This document shows, in pieces, positions 9,245 through 16,363 of a stretch of 47,275 bases of DNA. Under the pieces are notes generated by a model. That model searched no databases, was not told the DNA's origin, and saw only the letters and a list, made by a program, of their open reading frames with translations. Positions within the stretch are counted from its first letter, which is position 1; each line of letters begins with the position of its first letter. Position numbers and translations under genes: made by a program. Source of the stretch: Eubacterium sp. (GTDB lineage Bacteria; Bacillota; Clostridia; Lachnospirales; Lachnospiraceae); contig JAIKXQ010000052.1 in assembly GCA_024684035.1 (NCBI GenBank), positions 1-47,275 on the forward strand, in the 5' to 3' direction.

Positions 9245-9341
9245 CTTATCTCTCCTTAAAAAATATACAAATCTGGATGTTCATACCACCGATAAACGTG
9301 ACAGCGGACCATCATCCCGGACTTACTTTTCGCCCAAAGAC
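9245..9341 (-). promoter_or_regulatory. Possible structured rplS leader
   Basis: The mRNA between the inferred start site (about 9341) and the rplS ATG can fold with GGATG near 9321 pairing to CATCC near 9272, enclosing a smaller GGTCC/GGTAT-type helix. Ribosomal protein leaders of this kind often bind the encoded protein for feedback control. I infer this from position and pairing only; I cannot match it base by base to a known L19 leader. Confidence 0.35.
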
Positions 9342-9347
9342 TATTTG

Positions 9348-9376
9348 ATTATATATCATCGATCATGAAAATGCAA
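9348..9376 (-). promoter_or_regulatory. Sigma-A promoter for rplS
   Basis: Reading the minus strand, TTGCAT (9371-9376) and TATAAT (9348-9353) are separated by 17 nt. The -35 lies within the last codons of trmD, giving rplS an independent start about 100 nt before its ATG. Confidence 0.75.
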
Positions 9377-10465
9377 TGTTTTTTTCCTTATTTCAAGGCC
9401 TGTCTCCCGAAGTTTTTCCTCTCCTGAATCCTCAACTGCATACGCTCCCAGGATCACAAAACCATTCTTTGTCAGGACCTCTCTTGTCCGGTTGAGCACG
9501 GAATCCTCGGTGTCCGGTGAAAAAATCAGAATTGCCGGAGAGGCGGTTCCCAAAAGGTTCCGGAATCTCACACTGCTGTCCATATCCTTCTCAGGATCGG
9601 AAATACCGGAAGGAATGCCGAGAATCAGAAGCTCATTTTCTCCTAGAGTTCGACGGGTTTTCTGGAGTTTTCTCCTTGCGTAGTCCTGATACTCTCCGTA
9701 TCTGGTAATCATCTCCGTCAGGGTCTTCGCAAAGCAATCGGTCTTGTTCCCTTCATCCCCGTAGGTGACACAGAGGACATGATAGCTGTTTCGAAGGAGA
9801 TCCGGCCGACGTTCCCTGGTGCGGATTACAGACTGCTCATATCTCCAGGTATCAATCTTTGTGTGATCACCGGAGAGAAGAACCGGCGGAACCTTCGTTC
9901 CGTGCCACTCCTCAGGTCTGGTGTACTGGGGATACTCCAGAAGATTATCCTGCATAGACTCAAACTGTGAGGATTCCTCATTGCTGAGGACCCCCGGCAC
10001 AAAGCGGGATACCGCGTCGATAAGAACCGCAGCTCCCAGTTCTCCTCCTGTCAGCACATAGTCGCCGATGGAGACATAGTCCGTCACCACTTCCTGGAGA
10101 ACCCGGTCGTCGATGCCCTCATAGTGACCACAGAGGAGAACAAGGTCTTCCGCCGCCGCCAGCTCCTCGACTTTCGTCTGATTCAGAACTTCCGCCTGTG
10201 GCGTAAGATAGACCACGCGGGGTTTCTTTCCGATTTTGTCCTCGATGGCGGACACCGCCTGATAGACCGGCTCCGGTTCCATCACCATGCCGGCGCCTCC
10301 GCCGTAGGGGTAATCATCCACCCGCATGGTCTTTTTGGTGGAATAATCGCGGATATTGACGGTCTCCACAGACATATATCCGTTTTTGATTGCTCTACCG
10401 GTAATACTTGTATTGACGATTCCCTCGATCATCTCGGGGAACAAGGTCAGAACATGAAATCTCAT
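9356..10465 (-). CDS. trmD: tRNA (guanine-N1-)-methyltransferase with extra C-terminal domain
   Basis: SPOUT methyltransferase that makes m1G37 in tRNAs, preventing frameshifts. Residues 1-225 are a standard TrmD: RFHVLTLFPEMI, YPYGGGAGMVM, LLCGHYEGIDDRV (trefoil knot), SIGDYVLTGGELGAAVLIDA and EEWHGTKVPPVLLSGDH. The reading frame then runs uninterrupted for about 140 further residues (RNSYHVLCVTYGDEG through LHFHDR) where TrmD normally stops. That tail looks alpha/beta, with hydrophobic strands such as ELLILGIPSG and PAILIFSP, but I do not recognise it. The start overlaps the stop of the upstream zinc-ribbon gene by 4 nt. Confidence 0.95.
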   Translation of the reverse strand: MRFHVLTLFPEMIEGIVNTSITGRAIKNGYMSVETVNIRDYSTKKTMRVDDYPYGGGAGMVMEPEPVYQAVSAIEDKIGKKPRVVYLTPQAEVLNQTKVEELAAAEDLVLLCGHYEGIDDRVLQEVVTDYVSIGDYVLTGGELGAAVLIDAVSRFVPGVLSNEESSQFESMQDNLLEYPQYTRPEEWHGTKVPPVLLSGDHTKIDTWRYEQSVIRTRERRPDLLRNSYHVLCVTYGDEGNKTDCFAKTLTEMITRYGEYQDYARRKLQKTRRTLGENELLILGIPSGISDPEKDMDSSVRFRNLLGTASPAILIFSPDTEDSVLNRTREVLTKNGFVILGAYAVEDSGEEKLRETGLEIRKKTLHFHDR

Positions 10466-11250
10466 AACTGCTCCAGCTGTTTAACGTACTCCTCAAACGC
10501 TTTCCACAGAGCCGGATCATTCATCATCCGGAACAACAGAATATAAGCGAAAAGGAAAAGAAGGAAAAAGATCACGCCGACGATGATACCTGCAATCGCA
10601 AGACCTTTGCCGCCGAGTCTTCCCTGGCTTTTACGAATTTTTACAAGTGCAACGATGCCGAATACAACCGCCAGAATCGACGGAATCATCAGAAACGAAT
10701 TCAGGAAAATGGATACGATCGAGAAGACCAGACTGGCGATAGCTTCTCCACACATCTGTGCCTTTTGCGGCTGCATGTATGGCGCCTGTCCGTAAAAGTT
10801 CGGGTTGTATCCGTTCATATTGCCTTGATTCATATTGTAAGGCGCATCCGGTCCGTAGCCCTGATTGCCATAGGGTGCCTGAGGATTCCAGCCCTGCTCT
10901 CCTCCCGGATTCTGTCCCCAGGGATTCTGCGCATTCGGATTCCAGCCATTCTGCGGATTCTGTGCGCCGGGAGCCTGATAGGACGCCGGATTGTTCAGCT
11001 CATCGATGGGATGCCACTGGCCGTACTGCCAGTACCCTTCGCCTCTGTTTTCATTTGAAGCAGAGCCTGATGCCGTGTCGTTCACCTGCGCATCTTTCTT
11101 TGCAGCATCGAAGGCCTCGTCGATCCCGCCGTCCTTCACCGACTCTTCAAAGGGATTTCCCACAAGATCCGAATCCATGGTTCTTCCGCAGCCCGGGCAG
11201 ACCTTTTCTTCATCTGCCACGTCGGCTCCGCAATAGCCGCATTTCTTCAT
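10462..11250 (-). CDS. Zinc-ribbon, Pro/Asn/Gly-rich, DUF4190-type membrane protein
   Basis: Unassigned membrane protein. Residues 1-25 hold a zinc ribbon (CGYCGADVADEEKVCPGCG, two CxxC pairs). Residues about 70-160 are low complexity rich in N, P, G, Q and Y (repeated QNPQNGWNPNAQNPWG-like units). The C-terminal 90 residues have two or three membrane spans with the DUF4190 pattern (ASLVFSIVSIFL, AVVFGIVALVKIRKSQG, GLAIAGIIVGVIFFLLF). It is inserted between rimM and trmD, which are adjacent in most Firmicutes, and overlaps trmD by 4 nt, so it is co-translated with a tRNA-modification gene for no evident reason. Confidence 0.85.
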   Translation of the reverse strand: MKKCGYCGADVADEEKVCPGCGRTMDSDLVGNPFEESVKDGGIDEAFDAAKKDAQVNDTASGSASNENRGEGYWQYGQWHPIDELNNPASYQAPGAQNPQNGWNPNAQNPWGQNPGGEQGWNPQAPYGNQGYGPDAPYNMNQGNMNGYNPNFYGQAPYMQPQKAQMCGEAIASLVFSIVSIFLNSFLMIPSILAVVFGIVALVKIRKSQGRLGGKGLAIAGIIVGVIFFLLFLFAYILLFRMMNDPALWKAFEEYVKQLEQL

Positions 11251-11306
11251 ATCTTTTTCCTCCTCATTTCATCATGTCACAGAAAAATCTGATCGATCAT
11301 TTTTCT

Positions 11307-11819
11307 TTAAAGATCGAGAATACCAGGCATCAGATGAACGGTCATATGCCCTTCCTCGATATTTACATCTATGATACAGTCTTTAATCGCGGGAATCAAC
11401 ACTTCCCCGTGAGCCTCTGTCTTCACCACATAGACATCGTTGGCTCCGGTCTCAATGATCTCCTTCAGGACACCGAACTCGCTGCCGTCCTCGTTATAAA
11501 CGGTAAGCCCGATGAGATCCGCCTGATAGTACTCGTCCTCTTCCAGATCCACGCCCTCTTCCCTGGGAATAAATATCTCCCAGTTTCTGTAGAGTTCCGC
11601 GTCGTTCATGGAGGTGATTCCGGAGAGTTTCAGGATCACCTGATTCTTGAAGAACTTCACGTTTTCAATCTCATGGTTCTCCGTCTTCCCGTTTTTGCAG
11701 AGCATCACCTCATCCAGACCAAGAAAACGGCCGGCGTCATCCGTTGTAGGAAAAACCTTTACTTCACCACGGACGCCGTGCGTCGTTGTGATCACTCCGA
11801 TTTTAAGATATTGTTCCAT
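11307..11819 (-). CDS. rimM: Ribosome maturation factor RimM
   Basis: Binds S19 and assists 30S subunit head assembly. The N-terminal RimM domain reads LKIGVITTTHGVRGEVKVFPTTDD and the C-terminal PRC barrel includes LIGLTVYNEDGSEFGVLKEII and VLIPAIKDCIIDV. Starting at the ATG at 11819 gives 170 residues, the family norm, with GAAAGG upstream; an in-frame extension to 11918 would translate part of an intergenic repeat and is rejected. Confidence 0.96.
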   Translation of the reverse strand: MEQYLKIGVITTTHGVRGEVKVFPTTDDAGRFLGLDEVMLCKNGKTENHEIENVKFFKNQVILKLSGITSMNDAELYRNWEIFIPREEGVDLEEDEYYQADLIGLTVYNEDGSEFGVLKEIIETGANDVYVVKTEAHGEVLIPAIKDCIIDVNIEEGHMTVHLMPGILDL

Positions 11820-11858
11820 CCTGTATTCCTTTCTTCGGGCTTCGCATCCCATGCGCTC

Positions 11859-11946
11859 AATCAAAGTCCGCAAGCGGACTGCAGCTCCGTCAATCCCTTC
11901 ACAAATCAAAGCATGCAAGCGGACTGCAGCTCCGTCAGTCCCTTCC
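11859..11946. repeat. 45-bp direct repeat, two copies
   Basis: Two adjacent copies start at 11859 and 11904 with period 45. Both contain AATCAAAG, then GCAAGCGGACTGCAGCTCC, then GTCA and TCCCTT, with only a few changes. The first copy contains AAAGTCCGCAAGCGGA, which is also found at 8794-8809. It lies in the 314-nt gap between rimM and khpA, and no gene is evident in it. Confidence 0.75.
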
Positions 11947-12029
11947 CTCTTGAACAGAGCGCAGCAGGGCTTTGGCGCGCGAGCAGAATCGCGTAAGCGA
12001 TCTACCCTTCTGCGAGCTGTGCATCCAAC

Positions 12030-12084
12030 GGCTCTTTTCAGCAGATAGGAAATCCTATGGATTCCCTATCTGCTGAAAAGAGCC
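12030..12084. repeat. 55-bp near-perfect inverted repeat upstream of rimM
   Basis: Perfect 20-bp arms (12030-12049 and 12065-12084, beginning GGCTCTTTTCAGCAGATAGG), then one mismatch, three more pairs and a 7-nt loop. There is no T run on either side, so it is not a simple terminator. Its inner part (GGAAATCCTATGGATTCC-like) resembles the palindrome at 8813-8856. It would form a very stable hairpin in the operon mRNA between khpA and rimM and may be an mRNA-stability or mobile repeat. Confidence 0.8.
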
Positions 12085-12133
12085 GCCGCACCGGGGACTC
12101 CCGATGACGGCAGCTCTGATGCTTGCCACTGTA

Positions 12134-12367
12134 TTACTCGATGATTTCGACTGTGACTTTCTTGTCGATTTTGGAAGAGGCGGCCTTTACCACAGATCGG
12201 ATTGCTTTCGCAATTCGTCCCTGTCGTCCGATGACCTTTCCCATGTCCGCAGACGCCACCTTCAGTTCAACCCTCAGGTCATTGCCATCCTCGGTCTGGG
12301 TGACTACCACTTCGTCGGGATTATCGACAAGAGCCTTGGCGATCACTTCAACCAATTCTTTCATCAT
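12134..12367 (-). CDS. khpA: RNA-binding KH-domain protein KhpA
   Basis: Single KH-domain protein of 77 residues, known in Firmicutes to partner KhpB and to bind RNA, affecting cell size and septation. The KH core GKVIGRQGRIAKAIR holds the GxxG loop (GRQG, about residues 47-50). Two consecutive ATGs are possible (12367 and 12364), both served by GGAGG; I take the first. It lies between rpsP and rimM, its usual place. Confidence 0.95.
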   Translation of the reverse strand: MMKELVEVIAKALVDNPDEVVVTQTEDGNDLRVELKVASADMGKVIGRQGRIAKAIRSVVKAASSKIDKKVTVEIIE

Positions 12368-12403
12368 AATGCACCTCCAGGTGACAGATTACTTCGTGAC
12401 AGA

Positions 12404-12649
12404 TTATTTCTCGATACCTGCAAGCTTGAAGATCTTAGCAACTACATCTGTAGGCTGAGCTCCGTTGTGAAGCCATTTCTTGGCAAGCTCCTCGTCTACT
12501 TTGTAAACGCTCGGATCCTTAGTAGGATCATATGTACCGATCTCCTCGATGAATCTTCCGTCTCTGGGAGAGTTAGCATCTGCTACTACGATTCTATAGA
12601 AAGGTGCCTTCTTCTGTCCCATTCTTTTCAGACGAATTTTAACTGCCAT
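12404..12649 (-). CDS. rpsP: 30S ribosomal protein S16
   Basis: Ribosomal protein of 81 residues with the typical opening [20 protein letters not shown], then [18 protein letters not shown] and YDPTKDP. GGAGG lies 9 nt before the ATG. The 96-nt gap to ffh is AT-rich and may hold a secondary promoter, but I cannot name clear boxes. khpA follows after 36 nt. Confidence 0.98.
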   Translation of the reverse strand: MAVKIRLKRMGQKKAPFYRIVVADANSPRDGRFIEEIGTYDPTKDPSVYKVDEELAKKWLHNGAQPTDVVAKIFKLAGIEK

Positions 12650-12745
12650 TGTTCATTTCCTCCATAAAAAGTGTTATGTAATGATTTTAAATTTATTGAG
12701 AACAATCTTCCACCGTTTGCCGAAAGAAAATTGATACCTCCTGTG

Positions 12746-14104
12746 TCAACCGAAGGGGAAGCCTCCGAAACCGCCGCCGATTTTTCCGCGCTTGCCCTTT
12801 TTCATCAGTCCCGGCATCTGTTTCATCATCTTGCGGGTCTGCTCAAAGGATTTGATAAAGCGGTTGACCTCGACGATGTCAACGCCTGCGCCCTTTGCGA
12901 TTCTCTGTTTTCTGGACATACTCATGAGATCCGGATTCGCTCTCTCTTTGGGAGTCATGGACTTGATGATCGCCTCTTTTCTGGCAAGATCCTTCTCATC
13001 GATCATTCCCTCGAGTTCTTTCATCTTGCCGCCTAGTCCTGGCATCATGGAAAGAATACTGGAGATACCCCCCATATTTCTCATCTGATCCATACTGTTC
13101 AGATAATCGTCATACGTAAACTGTGCCTTGCGGACACGCTGTTCCAGCTCTCTGGCCTTCTCCTCATCGATATTGGCCTGAGCCTTCTCGATCAGACTGA
13201 GCACATCGCCCATGCCGAGGATTCTGGATGCCATACGATCCGGATAGAACTGTTCCAGATCCGACATCTTCTCGCCCATACCCACATACATAATGGGTTT
13301 TCCGCAGATTGCGCGGATGGAAAGCGCCGCACCACCTCTGGTGTCACCGTCCATCTTCGTGAGAACAACGCCGTCAATTCCGACTCTCTCATTAAAGGTT
13401 CTGGCAACATTCACTGCTTCCTGACCGGTCATGGCGTCTACCACGAGAAGTGATACATCCACCTTTATGGTCTCCCGGATTGCAACCAGCTCTTCCATCA
13501 TACTCTCGTCGATCTGAAGTCGTCCGGCTGTATCCAGAAACAGGACATTGGCACCGGTGCTCTTCGCGTGATCGTAAGCCGCTCTCGCGATATCCGCCGG
13601 TTTCACCTGATTTCCCAGGGAAAAAACTTCCACGCCGACTTTGTCTCCGTTGATCTGAAGCTGTTCGATGGCACCCGGACGATAGACATCCAGCGCCGCG
13701 AGAAGCGGTTTTCTTCCCTTCTGCTTCATCTGGCCGGCCAGCTTGGATACGGTTGTTGTCTTACCGGAACCCTGAAGACCGATCATCATGATGACCGTAA
13801 GATCGTTGGACGGTTTGAGAGGAAGCTCCGTAGTGCTCTCACCCATCAGGTTCACAAGCTCGTCATGTACGATCTTGATTACCATCTGCCCCGGGTTCAG
13901 ACCGTTCATGACATCCTGACCGATTGCCTTCTCCTGGACAGTCTTCGTAAACTGTTTTACTACTTTAAAGTTTACATCCGCCTCGAGAAGAGCCATCTTT
14001 ACTTCTTTCAGAGCCGCCTTTACATCGTCCTCTGTAAGCTTTCCCTTGCTTCGCAGGTTCTTGAATACATTCTGCAGTTTGTCTGTTAAGCTTTCAAATG
14101 CCAT
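12746..14104 (-). CDS. ffh: Signal recognition particle protein Ffh
   Basis: SRP54 GTPase that binds signal sequences and SRP RNA and delivers nascent membrane proteins to FtsY. The N domain is followed by the G domain with GLQGSGKTTTVSKLA (about residues 109-123), DTAGRL and TKMDG. The methionine-rich M domain contains MDQMRNMGGISSILSMMPG and the RNA-binding RKQRIAKGAGVDIVEVNRF. The 452-residue length is normal. It starts 3 nt after the ylxM stop. Confidence 0.98.
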   Translation of the reverse strand: MAFESLTDKLQNVFKNLRSKGKLTEDDVKAALKEVKMALLEADVNFKVVKQFTKTVQEKAIGQDVMNGLNPGQMVIKIVHDELVNLMGESTTELPLKPSNDLTVIMMIGLQGSGKTTTVSKLAGQMKQKGRKPLLAALDVYRPGAIEQLQINGDKVGVEVFSLGNQVKPADIARAAYDHAKSTGANVLFLDTAGRLQIDESMMEELVAIRETIKVDVSLLVVDAMTGQEAVNVARTFNERVGIDGVVLTKMDGDTRGGAALSIRAICGKPIMYVGMGEKMSDLEQFYPDRMASRILGMGDVLSLIEKAQANIDEEKARELEQRVRKAQFTYDDYLNSMDQMRNMGGISSILSMMPGLGGKMKELEGMIDEKDLARKEAIIKSMTPKERANPDLMSMSRKQRIAKGAGVDIVEVNRFIKSFEQTRKMMKQMPGLMKKGKRGKIGGGFGGFPFG

Positions 14105-14107
14105 GAA

Positions 14108-14452
14108 TCAAAGTTCCTCCAGGATCTTCGATGAAATATCTCGGATCTCATTCATTCTCTCAGAAATTGCCGTCTGATTCTCCGAATCCGTCAGTTTCTG
14201 TATTGCCTGTACGTTATCCTTGATCTTGATGAATTTCTCAACCAGATGAAGTCTGGATTCATAATCCTCCAGAATCCGGTCGCATCGTTTTCTCAGATCA
14301 TGAACGCTCTGTCTGCTGATCCCCTCATCCCGGGCGATCTCCGATGCTGAATAATCGTCGAAGACTATCTCCTGATAGATTCTCCGCTGATGCTCCGTGA
14401 GAAGCTCACCGTAAAAATCAAAAAGATAGGTTTTCTCAACAAACTCTTCCAT
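14108..14452 (-). CDS. ylxM: YlxM (UPF0122) putative helix-turn-helix SRP-associated protein
   Basis: First gene of the translation/secretion operon. The 114-residue protein has the UPF0122 signature LFDFYGELLTEHQRRIY followed by a sigma-region-4-like helix-turn-helix (YSASEIARDEGISRQSVHDL). In Firmicutes YlxM acts with Ffh. I chose the ATG at 14452 with GAGGTG five nt upstream; the frame is open further upstream to 14545 but that part is arginine-rich, non-conserved sequence. Confidence 0.93.
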   Translation of the reverse strand: MEEFVEKTYLFDFYGELLTEHQRRIYQEIVFDDYSASEIARDEGISRQSVHDLRKRCDRILEDYESRLHLVEKFIKIKDNVQAIQKLTDSENQTAISERMNEIRDISSKILEEL

Positions 14453-14525
14453 TTCTGCACCTCGGCGTGGCGTTCCTCTTCGCTTCCGCGCGGATCTCTT
14501 CTCTGTAATCAGGAAAAATGCGCGT

Positions 14526-14555
14526 AAAAAGCGGATACGTCTCAAACGTACCCGC
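14526..14555 (-). terminator. Terminator-like hairpin at the 5' end of the ylxM operon
   Basis: Minus-strand GCGGGTACGT pairs with ACGTATCCGC (14546-14555 with 14531-14540, one mismatch) and is followed by five U residues (14526-14530). It begins before the inferred start site of the ylxM promoter (about 14551), so it probably ends readthrough from the upstream citrate synthase gene rather than attenuating ylxM. Confidence 0.55.
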
Positions 14556-14557
14556 TT

Positions 14558-14586
14558 ATCATACTAAACAAAGTCATTGCTGTCAA
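14558..14586 (-). promoter_or_regulatory. Sigma-A promoter for the ylxM-ffh operon
   Basis: On the minus strand TTGACA (14581-14586) and TATGAT (14558-14563) are exactly 17 nt apart. The start site would be near 14551, about 100 nt before the ylxM ATG. Confidence 0.85.
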
Positions 14587-14649
14587 GTATTTTTGCTTGA
14601 CAACTTTTAAATTGCCCGCGTTGCAGCGGCAGGCATTTCTTGTATATTA

Positions 14650-16014
14650 TCAGTCGCGATTCTCCAGCTCCGTGTATCTTCTGTGGTGTCCCACATACTT
14701 GTAGGCCGGTCGAATGATCTTGCCGCCGTTGACCATCTCTTCAATCCGATGTGCGGACCAGCCTGAGATACGGGCGATGGCGAAGATCGGCGTAAACAGT
14801 TCTCTCGGGAAATCCAGCATGGAATATATGAAACCACTGTAGAAATCGACATTGGCACAGATGGGCTTAACCAGCCTGCGCTTCTGCATCATACACTCCT
14901 TACCGATTTTCTCTACGCTCTCATAGAGACGGAATTCATCTTCCACGTCTTTTTCGATGGAGAGCTTCTTTGCGTATTCCTTGAGGATGACGCAACGGGG
15001 ATCCGACAGGGTGTAGACCGCATGTCCCATTCCGTAAATCAGTCCGGCGTGGTCAAAGGCCTCCTTGTCCAGAATCTTGTTGAGGTAAGCGCGGATCTCC
15101 TCTTCATTCTCCCAGTTATGTACATTTTCCTTGATGTCCTCGAACATCTCCAGAACCTTCAGGTTGGCGCCACCGTGCTTCGGACCTTTCAGAGAACCGA
15201 GGGAAGAAGCGATGGCCGAGTAACTGTCCGTTCCTGTGGATGAAACTACATGGGTGGTGAAGGTGGAGTTGTTACCGCCGCCGTGCTCTGCGTGAAGAAT
15301 CAGCGCAGTATCCAGAACCTTTGCCTCCAGCTGGGTGTACTGACCGTCCGGATGAAGCATCTGAAGAAGGTTCTCTGCCAGGGAGAGTTCCGGCTTCGGA
15401 TTACGGATAATCAGGTTCTGTCCCATATGATAATGTCTGTGCGTGTGATAACTGTACACGGCAAGAAGCGGCATCTTCGCGATCATGCTCAGCGACTGGC
15501 GGAGAATGTTCTGGATCGAGATGTTGTCCGCATCTTTGTCATACGAATAAAGGGTCAGGATACATTTCTGAAGAGAGTTCATCATATTGCGGCTGGGCGC
15601 CTTCATGATGACATCCCTTGTGAATTTCTCAGGGAGTTCCCGGTACGCGCCGAGAATCTCAATAAACGAATCCAGTTCCTTCGATGTAGGAAGGGATCCG
15701 AAGAGAAGCAGATAGGTAATCTCCTCAAAGCCAAACCGTCTGTTCTGCATTCCTTTCACCAGATCACTGACGTTATAGCCCTGATAAAAGAGACGTCCGT
15801 CCGCAGGCACTCTCTCCCCCTTCTCATTGATCGCAATTCCCGTGACGTCAGAGATCTCGGTGAGCCCCGTGAGAACGCCTTTTCCCGTGTTGTCACGAAG
15901 CCCCCTCTTGACGTCATATTCCTGATAAAGCCCGACTTCAATCTTTCCGGATTTCCGGCTGTAGTCCACGAGCTTGTCTATTTCTCTGTCAATTTCTTCT
16001 CTTGTAAGCCCCAT
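14650..16014 (-). CDS. Citrate synthase (citrate/2-methylcitrate synthase family)
   Basis: Condenses oxaloacetate with acetyl-CoA to citrate, feeding 2-oxoglutarate and glutamate synthesis. Catalytic features: LHAEHGGGNNSTF (histidine for oxaloacetate), GSLKGPKHGGAN and the aspartate in KEAFDHAGLIYGMGHAVYT. The 454 residues include an 80-residue N-terminal extension relative to GltA-type enzymes, as in the long clostridial form. A methylcitrate role cannot be excluded, but no prp genes are nearby. AGGTG lies 6 nt before the ATG. It is transcribed alone between tRNA-Thr and ylxM. Confidence 0.93.
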   Translation of the reverse strand: MGLTREEIDREIDKLVDYSRKSGKIEVGLYQEYDVKRGLRDNTGKGVLTGLTEISDVTGIAINEKGERVPADGRLFYQGYNVSDLVKGMQNRRFGFEEITYLLLFGSLPTSKELDSFIEILGAYRELPEKFTRDVIMKAPSRNMMNSLQKCILTLYSYDKDADNISIQNILRQSLSMIAKMPLLAVYSYHTHRHYHMGQNLIIRNPKPELSLAENLLQMLHPDGQYTQLEAKVLDTALILHAEHGGGNNSTFTTHVVSSTGTDSYSAIASSLGSLKGPKHGGANLKVLEMFEDIKENVHNWENEEEIRAYLNKILDKEAFDHAGLIYGMGHAVYTLSDPRCVILKEYAKKLSIEKDVEDEFRLYESVEKIGKECMMQKRRLVKPICANVDFYSGFIYSMLDFPRELFTPIFAIARISGWSAHRIEEMVNGGKIIRPAYKYVGHHRRYTELENRD

Positions 16015-16059
16015 ATTTCACACCTGCTTTAACGATTTAAAATACTAAAAACCATGGGT

Positions 16060-16107
16060 AAAAAAAAGCGATTAACTTTGGCGCACTGATCTGCCCTAGT
16101 TAATCGC
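16060..16107 (-). terminator. Intrinsic terminator downstream of tRNA-Thr
   Basis: A perfect 10-bp stem (GCGATTAACT at 16068-16077 with 16098-16107) is followed on the minus strand by eight U residues (A run 16060-16067). It lies between tRNA-Thr and the citrate synthase start. Confidence 0.85.
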
Positions 16108-16111
16108 GAAA

Positions 16112-16183
16112 GCCGGAAATCAGACTTGAACTGACGACCCCTTCATTACGAGTGAAGTGCTCTACCTGCTGAGCTATTCCGGC
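16112..16183 (-). tRNA. tRNA-Thr(CGT)
   Basis: 72-nt cloverleaf on the minus strand: acceptor GCCGGAA/TTCCGGC, D stem GCTC/GAGC, anticodon stem CTTCA/TGAAG with loop CTCGTAA (anticodon CGT, reading ACG), and T loop TTCAAGT. The CCA end is not encoded. It has its own promoter and terminator. Confidence 0.96.
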
Positions 16184-16204
16184 ATGCGCAGCGGCACAAT
16201 AGTT

Positions 16205-16232
16205 ATTATACATATTCTAAAAAAAAATGCAA
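16205..16232 (-). promoter_or_regulatory. Promoter for tRNA-Thr
   Basis: Minus-strand TATAAT (16205-16210) is preceded 16 nt upstream by TTGCAT (16227-16232). A better -35 (TTGACA, 16240-16245) is also present but would need a shifted -10 (TAGAAT, 20 nt away). The start site would be about 15 nt before the tRNA. Confidence 0.6.
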
Positions 16233-16363
16233 CTCCCTTTGTCAAAAAATGAATTTATCTTTTTAGAATCCTGCAAAATCTCCGAAATTTCCCCTTTGCA
16301 GGCCTGAATATAGGAAAAATCATGCATCAAATAACTATCGCCACTGCATACTTTACAAACCTG

